38,740 nt of DNA, taken from Candidatus Poribacteria bacterium WGA-3G. Lineage in GTDB: Bacteria; Poribacteria; WGA-4E; WGA-3G. Positions within the stretch are counted from its first letter, which is position 1. The number at the start of each line of letters is the position of its first letter. The notes below the pieces were generated by a model. It worked only from the letters and a program-made list of their open reading frames with translations. It was not told where the DNA came from and did not search any database. Below, in pieces: positions 30,591 through 38,740 of the stretch. The stretch spans positions 7,413 to 46,152 of the forward strand of contig ASZN01000013.1 in assembly GCA_000406005.1 (NCBI GenBank), in the 5' to 3' direction. Position numbers and translations under genes: made by a program.

Positions 30591-31442
30591 GTGGCAAATC
30601 AACAACGAAACCTCACATCCGAAAGTATATTCCAACGTTTCTTTACGAGCGTATTAGCACTTTTGGGGCAATTGCGTGAACTCGAGACGTGGCAAACCTT
30701 ATTGTACTGGGTACTTTGGCGCGTGATACCCAAACGCCGCCGCATCCTTCGGTTGATGCAGGCGCTTCAACCGCTTCACCAAAACGCATCTCCTGAAATG
30801 CGGACCCTCAGAGATGAAGTTTTCATCAAAAGCTGTTTAGAACTGAAACGATCGGAACACGAACAGACACTTCTTGAGGTACTCACAAGCGCGCACCATC
30901 CACTCGGGTTTGAACAAATCTTTTTTGCGGCGATCTATCCGGTATTGGTTAAGCGAGACATGGCGATCATCCCGATAACGACTGAAACCGAGCACCGGCT
31001 TGATGTGGAACTCGGTTACCTCGGATATAATGAAGATTATTTTTTCTGGGTTTTCGAGATTGACGGAACGAGACGTCTTACGCTCGGAACACCGCTCAAT
31101 CCGAGAATGGAAGTTCGCGACGACAAACGCTATGTCGTCTATTCGCTCGGTAGCATTGGGTTGGTGGATACAGATTTTGCTGAATATGCGGAACGGTGGC
31201 TCCTCGATTCACCGCGTTTAACAATGGCGCTCCCGCTACTTGCTGCAGCTTACGCCGATCAGTGGATCCTCAATGCGCGCCTCTATCTGAACCATATACT
31301 CGCGGACCTCAAAAAGCGGAACTATCAGATCACAGCAATGACAATACCTGATTTTGAACGGGAGCGGTTGTCACTTTTACGCCGTCTCTCCCTGGACCGG
31401 CTAAGAAAACGTCGACTTCAGTCCGAACGCCGAAAGCGGTAA
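30591..31442 (+). CDS. Protein of unknown function, overlapping the M24 peptidase gene
   Basis: 283 aa from a GTG without a nearby ribosome site. There is no signal peptide. A hydrophobic stretch near 38-46 (TLLYWVLWRVI) is too weak for a sure membrane helix. The middle (about 85-200) looks like a folded alpha/beta domain, with YPVLVKRDMAIIPI and GYNEDYFFWVFEIDG. The C-terminus is a Leu/Arg-rich helix ending in RRKR. The last 113 nt lie antisense to the 3' end of the M24 peptidase gene, and the Arg-rich tail is encoded there. I recognise no family. Confidence 0.6.
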   Translation: MANQQRNLTSESIFQRFFTSVLALLGQLRELETWQTLLYWVLWRVIPKRRRILRLMQALQPLHQNASPEMRTLRDEVFIKSCLELKRSEHEQTLLEVLTSAHHPLGFEQIFFAAIYPVLVKRDMAIIPITTETEHRLDVELGYLGYNEDYFFWVFEIDGTRRLTLGTPLNPRMEVRDDKRYVVYSLGSIGLVDTDFAEYAERWLLDSPRLTMALPLLAAAYADQWILNARLYLNHILADLKKRNYQITAMTIPDFERERLSLLRRLSLDRLRKRRLQSERRKR

Positions 31443-32511
31443 GGTAGATACCGGGTTCAATCGAGAAACAGACACCGGGGATCAAGGCGCGCGCATCGCG
31501 GGTCTCTAAATTGTCTAAATTCGCACCATTGCCGTGGATAACCGTGCCGATATTGTGTCCTGTGCGGTGGATAAAGTATTCCCCGTACCCTTTTTCGGTG
31601 ATATACCCGCGAACGCAGTCATCCACCTCATAGCCGTGAATCGGTACCTCAGCTTCCCATCTCTCCTGAATGAACCGTATCGCTCTATCCCGTGCCGCTT
31701 TGACGATATCGAAAATCTCAATATATTGTGACGGTACGGTTTTTCCGGCGTAAGCGACCCATGTCGTATCCGCAAAAACTGCGTCTGGATCCTTCTGCTT
31801 TGCCCAGAGGTCAATTAAGATGAAATCGCCTGCTTTGATTTCTTGGGTATCCGTTGCGGAGGGTGCGTAATGAGGGTCGCTGCTCTTTGCGTTCGCAGCG
31901 ACGATCGGCGGATGGTCGGTGACGAGGTCCATCGCCGCAAATTGTCCGAGTATTTCTTGCTGAACGTCATATTCTGTAATGGTTTTTCCGTTCCGTAGCT
32001 GCGAACCGATCCAGTTGAAGGCGTAATCTTTCGCTTGTAGCACCAATTTTGCGGAGAGTTGATGTCCTGTGGCTTGTGCCTCATTCAGGCGTGCCTCTAT
32101 CCGCTGTGCCAGTTCCGCTGAGGTTTGCACGTCAACCCCGAGCGAACGGATCCACTCCAATGTGCCGGCATCGACGCGTGAAATATAAGGGATTTCGGCG
32201 TTTGGTGAATACTCCATCGCGACGGTTTTGACATCGACGAGCAGGGTACGGATTGCATCGTTCAATTCTTCCCAGCCAGCGTAAAGCGTGACCTGTCCTT
32301 GCACACGGGTAAAGTTCGATGTCTCAATCCGATGGACGAGCCATCGCGGTTCACCGTGTTTAGGGATAAGGCAGAACCATCGGCGGGTGATATGTGCCTC
32401 CGCTAAACCTGCGACGTTCTGTGCAATCGGGTTGATCCCCCGAAAATCGTATAAAAGCCACGCATCTAAGTCTAAGTCTGTTAGTTCATTCTGAATTTCA
32501 GTTATTTTCAT
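31330..32511 (-). CDS. M24 family metallopeptidase (Xaa-Pro aminopeptidase-like)
   Basis: 393 aa with a creatinase-like N-terminal domain (about 1-160) and a pita-bread peptidase domain. The five metal ligands of M24 are present in order: Asp in ILIDLWA, Asp in FADTTW, His in HRTGHNIG, Glu in SIEPGIYL and Glu in VRTEVDV. The family removes N-terminal residues before proline or hydrolyses related amides in the cytoplasm. It is convergent with, and overlaps by 113 nt, the unknown gene at 30591. Substrate specificity cannot be given. Confidence 0.9.
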   Translation of the reverse strand: MKITEIQNELTDLDLDAWLLYDFRGINPIAQNVAGLAEAHITRRWFCLIPKHGEPRWLVHRIETSNFTRVQGQVTLYAGWEELNDAIRTLLVDVKTVAMEYSPNAEIPYISRVDAGTLEWIRSLGVDVQTSAELAQRIEARLNEAQATGHQLSAKLVLQAKDYAFNWIGSQLRNGKTITEYDVQQEILGQFAAMDLVTDHPPIVAANAKSSDPHYAPSATDTQEIKAGDFILIDLWAKQKDPDAVFADTTWVAYAGKTVPSQYIEIFDIVKAARDRAIRFIQERWEAEVPIHGYEVDDCVRGYITEKGYGEYFIHRTGHNIGTVIHGNGANLDNLETRDARALIPGVCFSIEPGIYLTAFGVRTEVDVFLAGPGRDGVKVTTAPVQNQVLSLL

Positions 32512-32635
32512 GTCAGTTATTTTTTTCTAAGTTGATTTTCCGATTTAAAAGTTGGCACTTCAGTCCTCATATCACCGTTTTCTAGTGTTCATGCGTTTTC
32601 TGGTATATATAAGATATTCTCGAAAAGATTTTTGA

Positions 32636-32842
32636 TTAGTTTGTGACCAAAGCGACAATAGAGACGATAACAGCAATAACAGCACATCCAATGGGTATCC
32701 ATTCTTTGAATGCCAACCGCCAGCCTTTCAACTCTGCAACATCGGTTTCAACGTTTCGCAATCGGTTGTCAATACTGGTGAGTGTTGTTTTTATATCGTC
32801 AAAACTTTTTGACATGAGGTCATATAGTTCTTCGGTGGTCAT
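32636..32842 (-). CDS. Small coiled-coil protein with C-terminal membrane helix (XhlA-like design)
   Basis: 68 aa. Residues 1-45 form a heptad-rich coiled coil (LYDLMSKSFDDIKTTLTSID, NRLRNVETDVAELKG) and residues 50-67 a membrane helix ending the protein. This is the shape of phage XhlA-type and other tail-anchored proteins. Only a weak AAGAAG ribosome site precedes it. It may be an independent gene. It lies downstream of the SIR2/ATPase module on the same strand. Confidence 0.5.
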   Translation of the reverse strand: MTTEELYDLMSKSFDDIKTTLTSIDNRLRNVETDVAELKGWRLAFKEWIPIGCAVIAVIVSIVALVTN

Positions 32843-32970
32843 TACTGTATCTTCTTTGTGGATAGTATAGTGAATTCAAAAAATAAATATGGCTTTCTGT
32901 TCTTCCGGTTCTTCTGTTGTAGACTGCGGAAATAGAGTACATTTTGTATTCATCCAGATAGATGAAATTT

Positions 32971-33105
32971 TTAATGGTCTTCACCGCGTTTCCGCCTCAT
33001 ATAATTTTCATAGTACTTTTTTCTCGTATTGATGATAGACCAAGTGGCAACACTAATACCCACGATCGCAGCGATTGAACCTATGGTGATAATTACTGCA
33101 GTCAT
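32971..33105 (-). CDS. 44-residue single-pass membrane protein
   Basis: An ATG at 33105 with GAGGA about 9 nt upstream opens a 44-codon frame. A hydrophobic helix (residues 3-25, rich in Ile, Val, Ala and Gly) is followed by a strongly basic tail (RKKYYENYMRRKRG). It lies 70 nt downstream of the large ATPase stop on the same strand. No family recognised. Positive-inside orientation would put the tail in the cytoplasm. It could be a third part of the defence module or an unrelated small membrane protein. Confidence 0.45.
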   Translation of the reverse strand: MTAVIITIGSIAAIVGISVATWSIINTRKKYYENYMRRKRGEDH

Positions 33106-33175
33106 TTAACTAATCCTCAAACTGGAATCTATTGCCTAAATGTTCGCGTAAAGTGATTGGACAAACTGTATAAAC

Positions 33176-36100
33176 CTACCGGAAAACCTCGTCAAGCCGC
33201 CAAACAAGTTTAAGCGCATCCGACCAGCCTATTTTGGCAAAAAGATCTAACAGGTTGAGCAGGTCTTCCAAGGCTTCACCTTCACGCACTTCATGTCGAT
33301 AATCAGCAAGCACAATTTCGACGAATTCAACAACATCCATAACCGCAATGGAATCAAGATTATAACCGAATCGTTCGCTTGATTTCACAACCCCTGCTGC
33401 TAAATGCAAGACCTCTTTGGGATTACAGCTGAGAAAACTCTTTAGAACTTGCATGAAATAGTGCGCTGTAGGCGCGAACATCAATCCGTATTCTGGATTT
33501 TGCGCGAAAGCAACAACCTGTTTCATCAAAGGCTTGACTTCATTGTAGAACTCACAGCAGAATTCAAGCGAAATTTCTTTGGCTTGCTTCCCAGATTGAT
33601 TTTTTCCGTGTGCAATCTCATAGTAAAGCCGCGTAATAACCGCATCAATCACTGTGTAGATACTGTGTAACTTTTTCACTCCGTCCTCAGTTTCATGTTC
33701 CTTGATATCATACAATTCCTTAATTTTATTGGAGATCACATTAATCACTTTCTCCAACCATCCAATAGATCGTTTTGTTCTTTCACGTCCATCAGGGGTT
33801 TCAAGGTACTTGGGAACAATGTAATCTTTCATGACCGCGTTCACGGCGCGGGTCAGAATGTTAGCATACCGGATTGGATCTTTGAAAAACCTATCTTTGA
33901 TTATTTTTAATGCCCACGGATTTTCGCGTTCAAGTGCCAACCACATCAACAGACCCATAAATGGATCCGAAAGGCCTTGTTTCCCTGGGGGTAATGGTGT
34001 GTGTTCAAGTAGTTTTGCCATAACACGGGTTGTCTTGGTTTCATTCTCCGCTTCCCCTACGGGAACACGGGTCAATGTAAAGTAGAGGTACTCTTGAACG
34101 ACACGATTCCGTTCATGGATTGCCATATTGTCCATGATGTGCCAGAACCTCTCCGGTTTTTTGTTGTAAACAAGGAACAACTCCATCGCTGTTACCATCC
34201 GAACGGAGGGTACAGGATCACCTGCAAGCGTTTCAATTGCGTCCAATATCTCCTTATCAGGTTTATGAAACGCGAGTCTAAGTAGTCCCCGAGCAGCTTC
34301 ATGTCTTGTACACGGCGAATAACCTGGACCATCAAATTGATCATCGTATTCAGAATTTGGTATGGGCTGCTCATGCTCTGCTCCCTCTAAAAGCACGTGT
34401 CGACAAAAAGCAAAGGAATCACTCTGAAGGTTATTAGCAATTCGAGCGATAATTGCTATACAATCGGTTAGGTTAAGCCAAAGTAAATTGGTTACCTCTT
34501 GATCGGCTTCTGTATTACTTTTTAATCCAGCATATACCTCTTGCAGCCGCGGTAACATCAATTCAACAGATTTTTGAGTTGGTGCGTCATTTCGCCAGTC
34601 AGAACTGAATTTATTGAGAGGTTTGGAGAAACGTTGTAACTCTTGATTTTCAGGTATAGTTGTATCAACACCTTGTGTTTGAAGCCACCTTTCCTCAGTA
34701 ACAGGTTCTGACCAGGTCCTAAAGCGAACCGGTGGTCGATTCTCCGGAATATGGTTTTCACGCTCCATTTCTTCTCGAATTCTTTTTGCTTCATTAGTAC
34801 ATAGCAAATCCACAGGAATTTGTGCAAGGAGCCGATTTCTATCATCTTCAAGAACGCTACGGTGGTTTTTGTCTCTCGCTTCGCTCGGGAGTACCAAAAT
34901 GCTCTTTTCAATCTGAAGAAGTTTATTCGGTGTAAAATCAGCCGCGGCGGCTTTTAAAAACAGACAAAGTTCATAAAGGGTTTCCGAATGCATCTGTATT
35001 GGTTTTGCAATGCAAAGTTCAAACAGACGTGGTGCGAAAACCTTGGGAAATTGCACAGCTGTCTTCAAAAGCCGTTTCCAGAAGAACGCTACACCCCCCA
35101 AATCGCGGAAAATGTCAAGGAGTGATTCGAGAAGAGGAAGGCGTTCATCCGATATCGCCAATTCTCCGATGAATTCAAATAGTGTATCTGCCATTTCAAT
35201 TGGTTCATCGGAGGCATTCCGTGCGTCCCATATATAACTACCGTCTTCCATAAAGTAAGTCGGTTTCCCACGAAAATTGAACGTGCTTATTAAATCTTCA
35301 GGTACCACATCCTCCCTGCTATCCTTAATGAGATGCGTGCGGATAATAAAGGCGTTAACAATCTGAATCACTGCTTTCGTTGCATCTAAAGGCACTTTTT
35401 GAAGAAAATTGTGGAGATGCTTTACCAACCGATACTGACACATCCCAAAATCCTGGCTCCGATAAGTCGTTATAGATAAAACAAATCCACCCCGTTGTGT
35501 CTCTCCGTCGCTATTGAACTCATGTGCAAAAACAGTATGATAGATTGAGACAACAAATTCAGGGTCACAGTCCCAAATTTTATTTACATACTCAGTCAAC
35601 CGTGACAGAAAACTTATCGGGAAATTATCTTCATTCGTCAGTTGGAGAACCTGTTTGAGTAGTAGGCGAGATTCTTCAACATCCGTGTGATATGTTTTGG
35701 CAACGAGTGACACCGCCCAATGTCCCCCAAACCGATCATACCAATCACTTTCACTTGTTTTTCTTTCTTCCCATACCCACTTTAACAGCCGCCGTCCAAT
35801 CCGTCCACAAGCGTCTATAATAGATGTTTCAGTTTTTGGTACTCGCTCAAGAATATCTGAAGTGAGGTTTGCCAAATCCCAAGCAAAGTCACTGTGTAAG
35901 TGTTGCGAAACTTGGTCGAAAAAATCAATCCAAGGCACGTCATGCTTAATTTGCAACGTTTGAAGTGACTGTAGAAGTCTCGTTATTGCGTCCTTTGCGA
36001 TTTCTTCTCCATTTTGTAACCTCTCTAAAAGTGGTGTCAGTTGTTCAATATTACGTGCTTCATTTGCAATAACGGTTGTCGGAATCAAACGCGCGACAAG

Positions 36101-37222
36101 ACGCAAATGTACGGATTGATTGCTTCGGAAAATGTGCCAAAACGCCTTCCAGAAACTTGTAGAGTCATCATAGTACCAGAGGCGAGTGAAAAAGTAAGTG
36201 AGGCTTGGTCGGAGAAAGAGAGGGCGCGATAGATCATCAGTAATAAACCTTTCAAGGTGTTGAGGTTCATCTTCAATGAGCAGGACGCTAATTGCGTAGT
36301 CAAAGAGAATATTGTGAGAAAAAGCAATTCGCTGCCCAGTAGAAGATACCTTTGCCAAAATTTCATCACTCTGGAGTTTATCCCAAGCGTTTTTTCTCAC
36401 CGGTTTATCAAGGTCCACATTGTCATAAACATCACCCACCTTGACAGTTAACGAACGTTCTTTAACCATTCTGTCCAAGATTCTCCGCAAAACGTGCTCA
36501 CTGTTTTCATTTTCAATTCGTCGTTCCCAAAACAGACCGAGTAGCTGGACTTCAGAGTGGATCTGACTAAAATCGGGAATCCCGTCTGAGCTCTTTAGAA
36601 TCTTTTCCAATAACCAGAGATTGAAAGGGTTTGCGAGAATGTTTTTAAAGTCCTGGGAACCATCGTCGTAGATAGGTTTTGGACATTTAATCTGTTCAAA
36701 AGCCTCCAGAATCTCATCCGCATTGAAGGGTGGAATTGTGAAATGTCGACATAAAATCCCTTCGCTCTGATATTCGGTGTCATCAGGTTTACCGAATAGA
36801 TCTAAGAGTTCTTGCGATTTCTTTGCGTCATAAGTGCGTACTGTAACGACAACATTCCACTTCACGAGTTCTTGAATTGCCCGTCGAATCAGGTTTAGGA
36901 AGCGTTTACGTGTTTGTTCATCTCGCGCAGCATCAAAGGCATCAAAAATTAATATTGCTTTCTGATCTGAAACAGGAACGGATTCCAATCTTTCAATCAG
37001 ATCACCTTCGTAAGATAACTCTTGCCGTAAAGTTTCGTCAGTGCCATCTCCAAGTTGATCAATAGGGAGTATGAGTTCTGGTATCTCAAGAGATTCTAAA
37101 CTGTAGTAGAGTTCCTTCAATAAGTAAGTTTTCCCAACCCCCGGGCTTCCTATGATGACTCCGTTTCCTCGCATGGCAAAGTCTTGCAGGTCATTAAGTA
37201 GTTTTTCTCGCTTAATTTTCAT
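33176..37222 (-). CDS. Large STAND/AAA-like ATPase with helical C-terminal region (putative defence sensor)
   Basis: 1348 aa from the ATG at 37222; AAGGAG lies 8 nt upstream, inside the end of the SIR2 gene, and a GTG directly before it is less likely. The N-terminal P-loop is GSPGVGKT (about 26-33), followed by a Walker B-type ILIFDAFDAARDE (about 91-103) and VVVTVRTYD as the sensor strand. Then comes a winged-helix-like stretch ending in FSHNILFDYAISVLL (about 310-325). The remaining 1000 residues look all-helical and repetitive, as in the ligand-sensing arms of STAND NTPases. No effector domain is fused. The SIR2-like partner is encoded by the overlapping gene upstream. It probably senses a phage or cell trigger and oligomerises to switch SIR2 on. 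Base composition looks more AT-rich than its neighbours. Confidence 0.7.
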   Translation of the reverse strand: MKIKREKLLNDLQDFAMRGNGVIIGSPGVGKTYLLKELYYSLESLEIPELILPIDQLGDGTDETLRQELSYEGDLIERLESVPVSDQKAILIFDAFDAARDEQTRKRFLNLIRRAIQELVKWNVVVTVRTYDAKKSQELLDLFGKPDDTEYQSEGILCRHFTIPPFNADEILEAFEQIKCPKPIYDDGSQDFKNILANPFNLWLLEKILKSSDGIPDFSQIHSEVQLLGLFWERRIENENSEHVLRRILDRMVKERSLTVKVGDVYDNVDLDKPVRKNAWDKLQSDEILAKVSSTGQRIAFSHNILFDYAISVLLIEDEPQHLERFITDDLSRPLFLRPSLTYFFTRLWYYDDSTSFWKAFWHIFRSNQSVHLRLVARLIPTTVIANEARNIEQLTPLLERLQNGEEIAKDAITRLLQSLQTLQIKHDVPWIDFFDQVSQHLHSDFAWDLANLTSDILERVPKTETSIIDACGRIGRRLLKWVWEERKTSESDWYDRFGGHWAVSLVAKTYHTDVEESRLLLKQVLQLTNEDNFPISFLSRLTEYVNKIWDCDPEFVVSIYHTVFAHEFNSDGETQRGGFVLSITTYRSQDFGMCQYRLVKHLHNFLQKVPLDATKAVIQIVNAFIIRTHLIKDSREDVVPEDLISTFNFRGKPTYFMEDGSYIWDARNASDEPIEMADTLFEFIGELAISDERLPLLESLLDIFRDLGGVAFFWKRLLKTAVQFPKVFAPRLFELCIAKPIQMHSETLYELCLFLKAAAADFTPNKLLQIEKSILVLPSEARDKNHRSVLEDDRNRLLAQIPVDLLCTNEAKRIREEMERENHIPENRPPVRFRTWSEPVTEERWLQTQGVDTTIPENQELQRFSKPLNKFSSDWRNDAPTQKSVELMLPRLQEVYAGLKSNTEADQEVTNLLWLNLTDCIAIIARIANNLQSDSFAFCRHVLLEGAEHEQPIPNSEYDDQFDGPGYSPCTRHEAARGLLRLAFHKPDKEILDAIETLAGDPVPSVRMVTAMELFLVYNKKPERFWHIMDNMAIHERNRVVQEYLYFTLTRVPVGEAENETKTTRVMAKLLEHTPLPPGKQGLSDPFMGLLMWLALERENPWALKIIKDRFFKDPIRYANILTRAVNAVMKDYIVPKYLETPDGRERTKRSIGWLEKVINVISNKIKELYDIKEHETEDGVKKLHSIYTVIDAVITRLYYEIAHGKNQSGKQAKEISLEFCCEFYNEVKPLMKQVVAFAQNPEYGLMFAPTAHYFMQVLKSFLSCNPKEVLHLAAGVVKSSERFGYNLDSIAVMDVVEFVEIVLADYRHEVREGEALEDLLNLLDLFAKIGWSDALKLVWRLDEVFR

Positions 37223-38366
37223 CACTAATTCTCCTTATTATACGTTGGCCCTCTCGTTTAAGCCAATTCAATATATCTCTTGATCCACTTGAAACAGGTT
37301 TCAATTCTTCATTTTCGGAGGAATCACTGTCGCTTGACAGGTCTTGGGTTTCCTCATCCGATTGACTCCTATTTTCACACTGTTTTTTGATGTCAGCGAA
37401 AATATCCTCTAAACGTTTATGTGATTTTTCAATAATCTCGTAAAATACAGTGTCAATGCCATACTTACTTTTGAGTCTGTCCGCTTTATCTTTTGAATCT
37501 TGGCTATCTTCCTTATCCTCGGTAGAGATACCCATTATTGCGAAGTGAATGGATTTGTTCCATCCCCACAAATCAGTACTGACGATTTCTAACATTTTTT
37601 CAAAATAGGGATCCTCCATGCTGAAACCGACAAAAACGACTCTGCGAGTTGCTAAAACCGCCCACAGCAGTTTCCTATGGAATGTCCATCTGTCTTCATT
37701 TCCTTGGTCCTCACCGTTTTTTTTCACGCTCAGACCATATTTTTCAACATAGTCCTCGGAACTCAAGATAATACTCTCTCGGTACCTATGTAATCCGTGT
37801 AGATGTGCGATCCGTTGGGGTATGTGAGGATCATTATTCCGAGCTAACAAGAATTCATGGATGAGTCGAGGCGTATCCGGCCCGATCACCAACGGCATCA
37901 CATCTATAGGACGAATCTGTCTGCCTTCACGTTCTGCCTCAATCTTCTTGTCAAACAATGCCGCTTCAAGTACACTATCGTAATTTGTGGTTAAAATACC
38001 CCTGAAAGGGAGATCAATAAGCAGTCTATGAAATTCATCATAGGGTGGAGATTTAGGCTTAAAAAGTTGATCAAGCAAATCATAATATTTACCTATATCA
38101 TCCGTTTTCTCAATATGTGATTTGATGGCTTTAGCATACTCCAACGGATTATCCTTGCGCGTTTGATCGAGACCGGTACCACATCCATTGGCTAAATCTT
38201 CTAACTCTTCCAGAAGACCATCCCAAGTCACGTAACCGACACGCGCACTACTTCCAGCACCAACTATGAGTACAGCTTCTCCTGAAACAACAAGGTCCAT
38301 CAACTCGCGTTTTCGTTCAGCGTTCTCGTTTCGTTCTTCAGGTGTAAAAATTTCTGGATTGTTCAT
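37212..38366 (-). CDS. SIR2-like NAD-binding effector protein
   Basis: 384 aa. The SIR2 core is complete: the nucleotide loop LIVGAGSSARVGY (33-45), TTNYD (126-130, with the Asn/Asp catalytic pair), the catalytic His in HLHG (188-191), and VGFSMEDPYF (247-256). The C-terminal third is charged with a Ser/Asp/Glu linker (about 335-360) and a basic end. Proteins of this SIR2_2 type in Thoeris, DSR and SIR2-HerA systems hydrolyse NAD to stop phage growth. Its 3' end overlaps the ATPase start by 11 nt. No fused sensor domain is present, so control probably comes from the ATPase. A TATACT-like -10 lies at 38394-38389, with a poor -35. Confidence 0.8.
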   Translation of the reverse strand: MNNPEIFTPEERNENAERKRELMDLVVSGEAVLIVGAGSSARVGYVTWDGLLEELEDLANGCGTGLDQTRKDNPLEYAKAIKSHIEKTDDIGKYYDLLDQLFKPKSPPYDEFHRLLIDLPFRGILTTNYDSVLEAALFDKKIEAEREGRQIRPIDVMPLVIGPDTPRLIHEFLLARNNDPHIPQRIAHLHGLHRYRESIILSSEDYVEKYGLSVKKNGEDQGNEDRWTFHRKLLWAVLATRRVVFVGFSMEDPYFEKMLEIVSTDLWGWNKSIHFAIMGISTEDKEDSQDSKDKADRLKSKYGIDTVFYEIIEKSHKRLEDIFADIKKQCENRSQSDEETQDLSSDSDSSENEELKPVSSGSRDILNWLKREGQRIIRRISDEN

Positions 38367-38740
38367 GTAAAATCAAAATGATAGCGCGAGTATATAGCGA
38401 GAAATTCTCCGTAACTGTGGAGATTAGGATCTTGCCAAAACTGATGAAATGCTATACGAATTGTTCTCCAATATGATTGTAGTAGTTTGACATTGTAAGG
38501 GAAGCACGGAAATCCGTTTACTACATGTTCCTAAATCTACCTTAGCAACATAATAGCATATCTGAGCGAAAGAATCAAGAAAAATTGAGGTGATAAAACG
38601 GCTGTTTAGTGCTCGGTTTTTTAAGTGTTTTGGGTTGGCAAATCGCGAGCATAGGGAAACATCCAAGCAAAAACACTCGCTCCTACAGTGAAAAGCGAGG
38701 CATCGCGAGCACAGCTCGCTCCTACAAAGGCATCGCGAGC
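38367..38740. other. Upstream region of the SIR2 operon, with GCGAGC repeats
   Basis: No gene is supported in this 374-nt stretch. GAGAA-A-TTCTC (38399-38409) lies just upstream of the candidate -10 and could be an operator. The last 100 nt hold repeated GGCATCGCGAGC units (38689-38710 region and 38728-38740) and a GCGAGC-ACA-GCTCGC hairpin (38705-38719) with CTCGCTCCTACA words. This is a REP-like array that continues out of the window. Confidence 0.4.

Noticed and set aside
38424..38666. 80-codon open frame on the minus strand upstream of the SIR2 gene
   Set aside because: No ribosome site, no recognisable domain, and its 5' part runs into the GCGAGC repeat array. It is best explained as chance.

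Overview
The window looks like a chromosome segment of an uncultured Gram-negative-type bacterium. Four things fit Candidatus Poribacteria or a close relative best: two sugar-phosphate isomerase/epimerase genes, a DUF6785-type polytopic membrane protein, a GldA/GldF/GldG/DUF4340 export-type ABC operon, and many short palindromic intergenic repeats. This placement is inference, since no rRNA or universal marker tree is available here. Promoters that can be read (TTGACA or similar, 17 nt, TAnnnT) are ordinary sigma-70-like. Several genes use GTG or TTG starts.

Layout. 0.2-5.9 kb (+): housekeeping metabolism, with a type I phosphomannose isomerase-like cupin, a PlsC-like acyltransferase, a TIM-barrel sugar isomerase, NadC and a 3-hydroxyisobutyrate-dehydrogenase-like enzyme. 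6-14 kb: an accessory island. It holds a small coiled-coil membrane protein (-), a repeat-filled spacer, an ECF-like sigma gene broken by one missing base, two nearly identical tandem exported miniproteins, a 484-aa exported protein with four N-glycosylation sequons, a full-length STT3-type oligosaccharyltransferase, a stub of a CDP-alcohol phosphatidyltransferase, a structured leader, a His-rich exported protein and an N-terminal stub of a second STT3. 14.2-21.8 kb (+): a DUF6785-like membrane protein, the ABC/GldG/DUF4340 operon and a SIMPL-domain lipoprotein. 21.9-26.8 kb (-): a DNA methyltransferase with a truncated cytosine methyltransferase, then a four-gene run of PH-like protein, YqiJ-like protein with an Asp-every-second-residue tract, YqiK-like flotillin and DUF151 nuclease. 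26.8-27.7 kb (-): ssrA (tmRNA) beside smpB. 27.9-30.4 kb (+): hflX, a small zinc ribbon and a second sugar isomerase. 30.4-32.5 kb: tRNA-Leu(CAA), an unknown protein, and an M24 peptidase that overlaps it convergently. 32.6-38.4 kb (-): two very small membrane proteins, then a two-gene module of SIR2-domain protein plus a 1348-aa STAND/AAA-like ATPase.

Two units deserve most attention. The first is the SIR2 + STAND ATPase pair (33.2-38.4 kb). It has the domain logic of anti-phage abortive-infection systems (sensor/oligomerising ATPase plus NAD-consuming effector), but as two separate, translationally coupled genes. The second is the STT3 island (7.1-14 kb), where an oligosaccharyltransferase sits directly behind sequon-bearing exported proteins. 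That suggests a dedicated protein N-glycosylation cassette, part of which has been duplicated and then degraded.

All calls come from reading motifs by eye. No database search or structure prediction was run.
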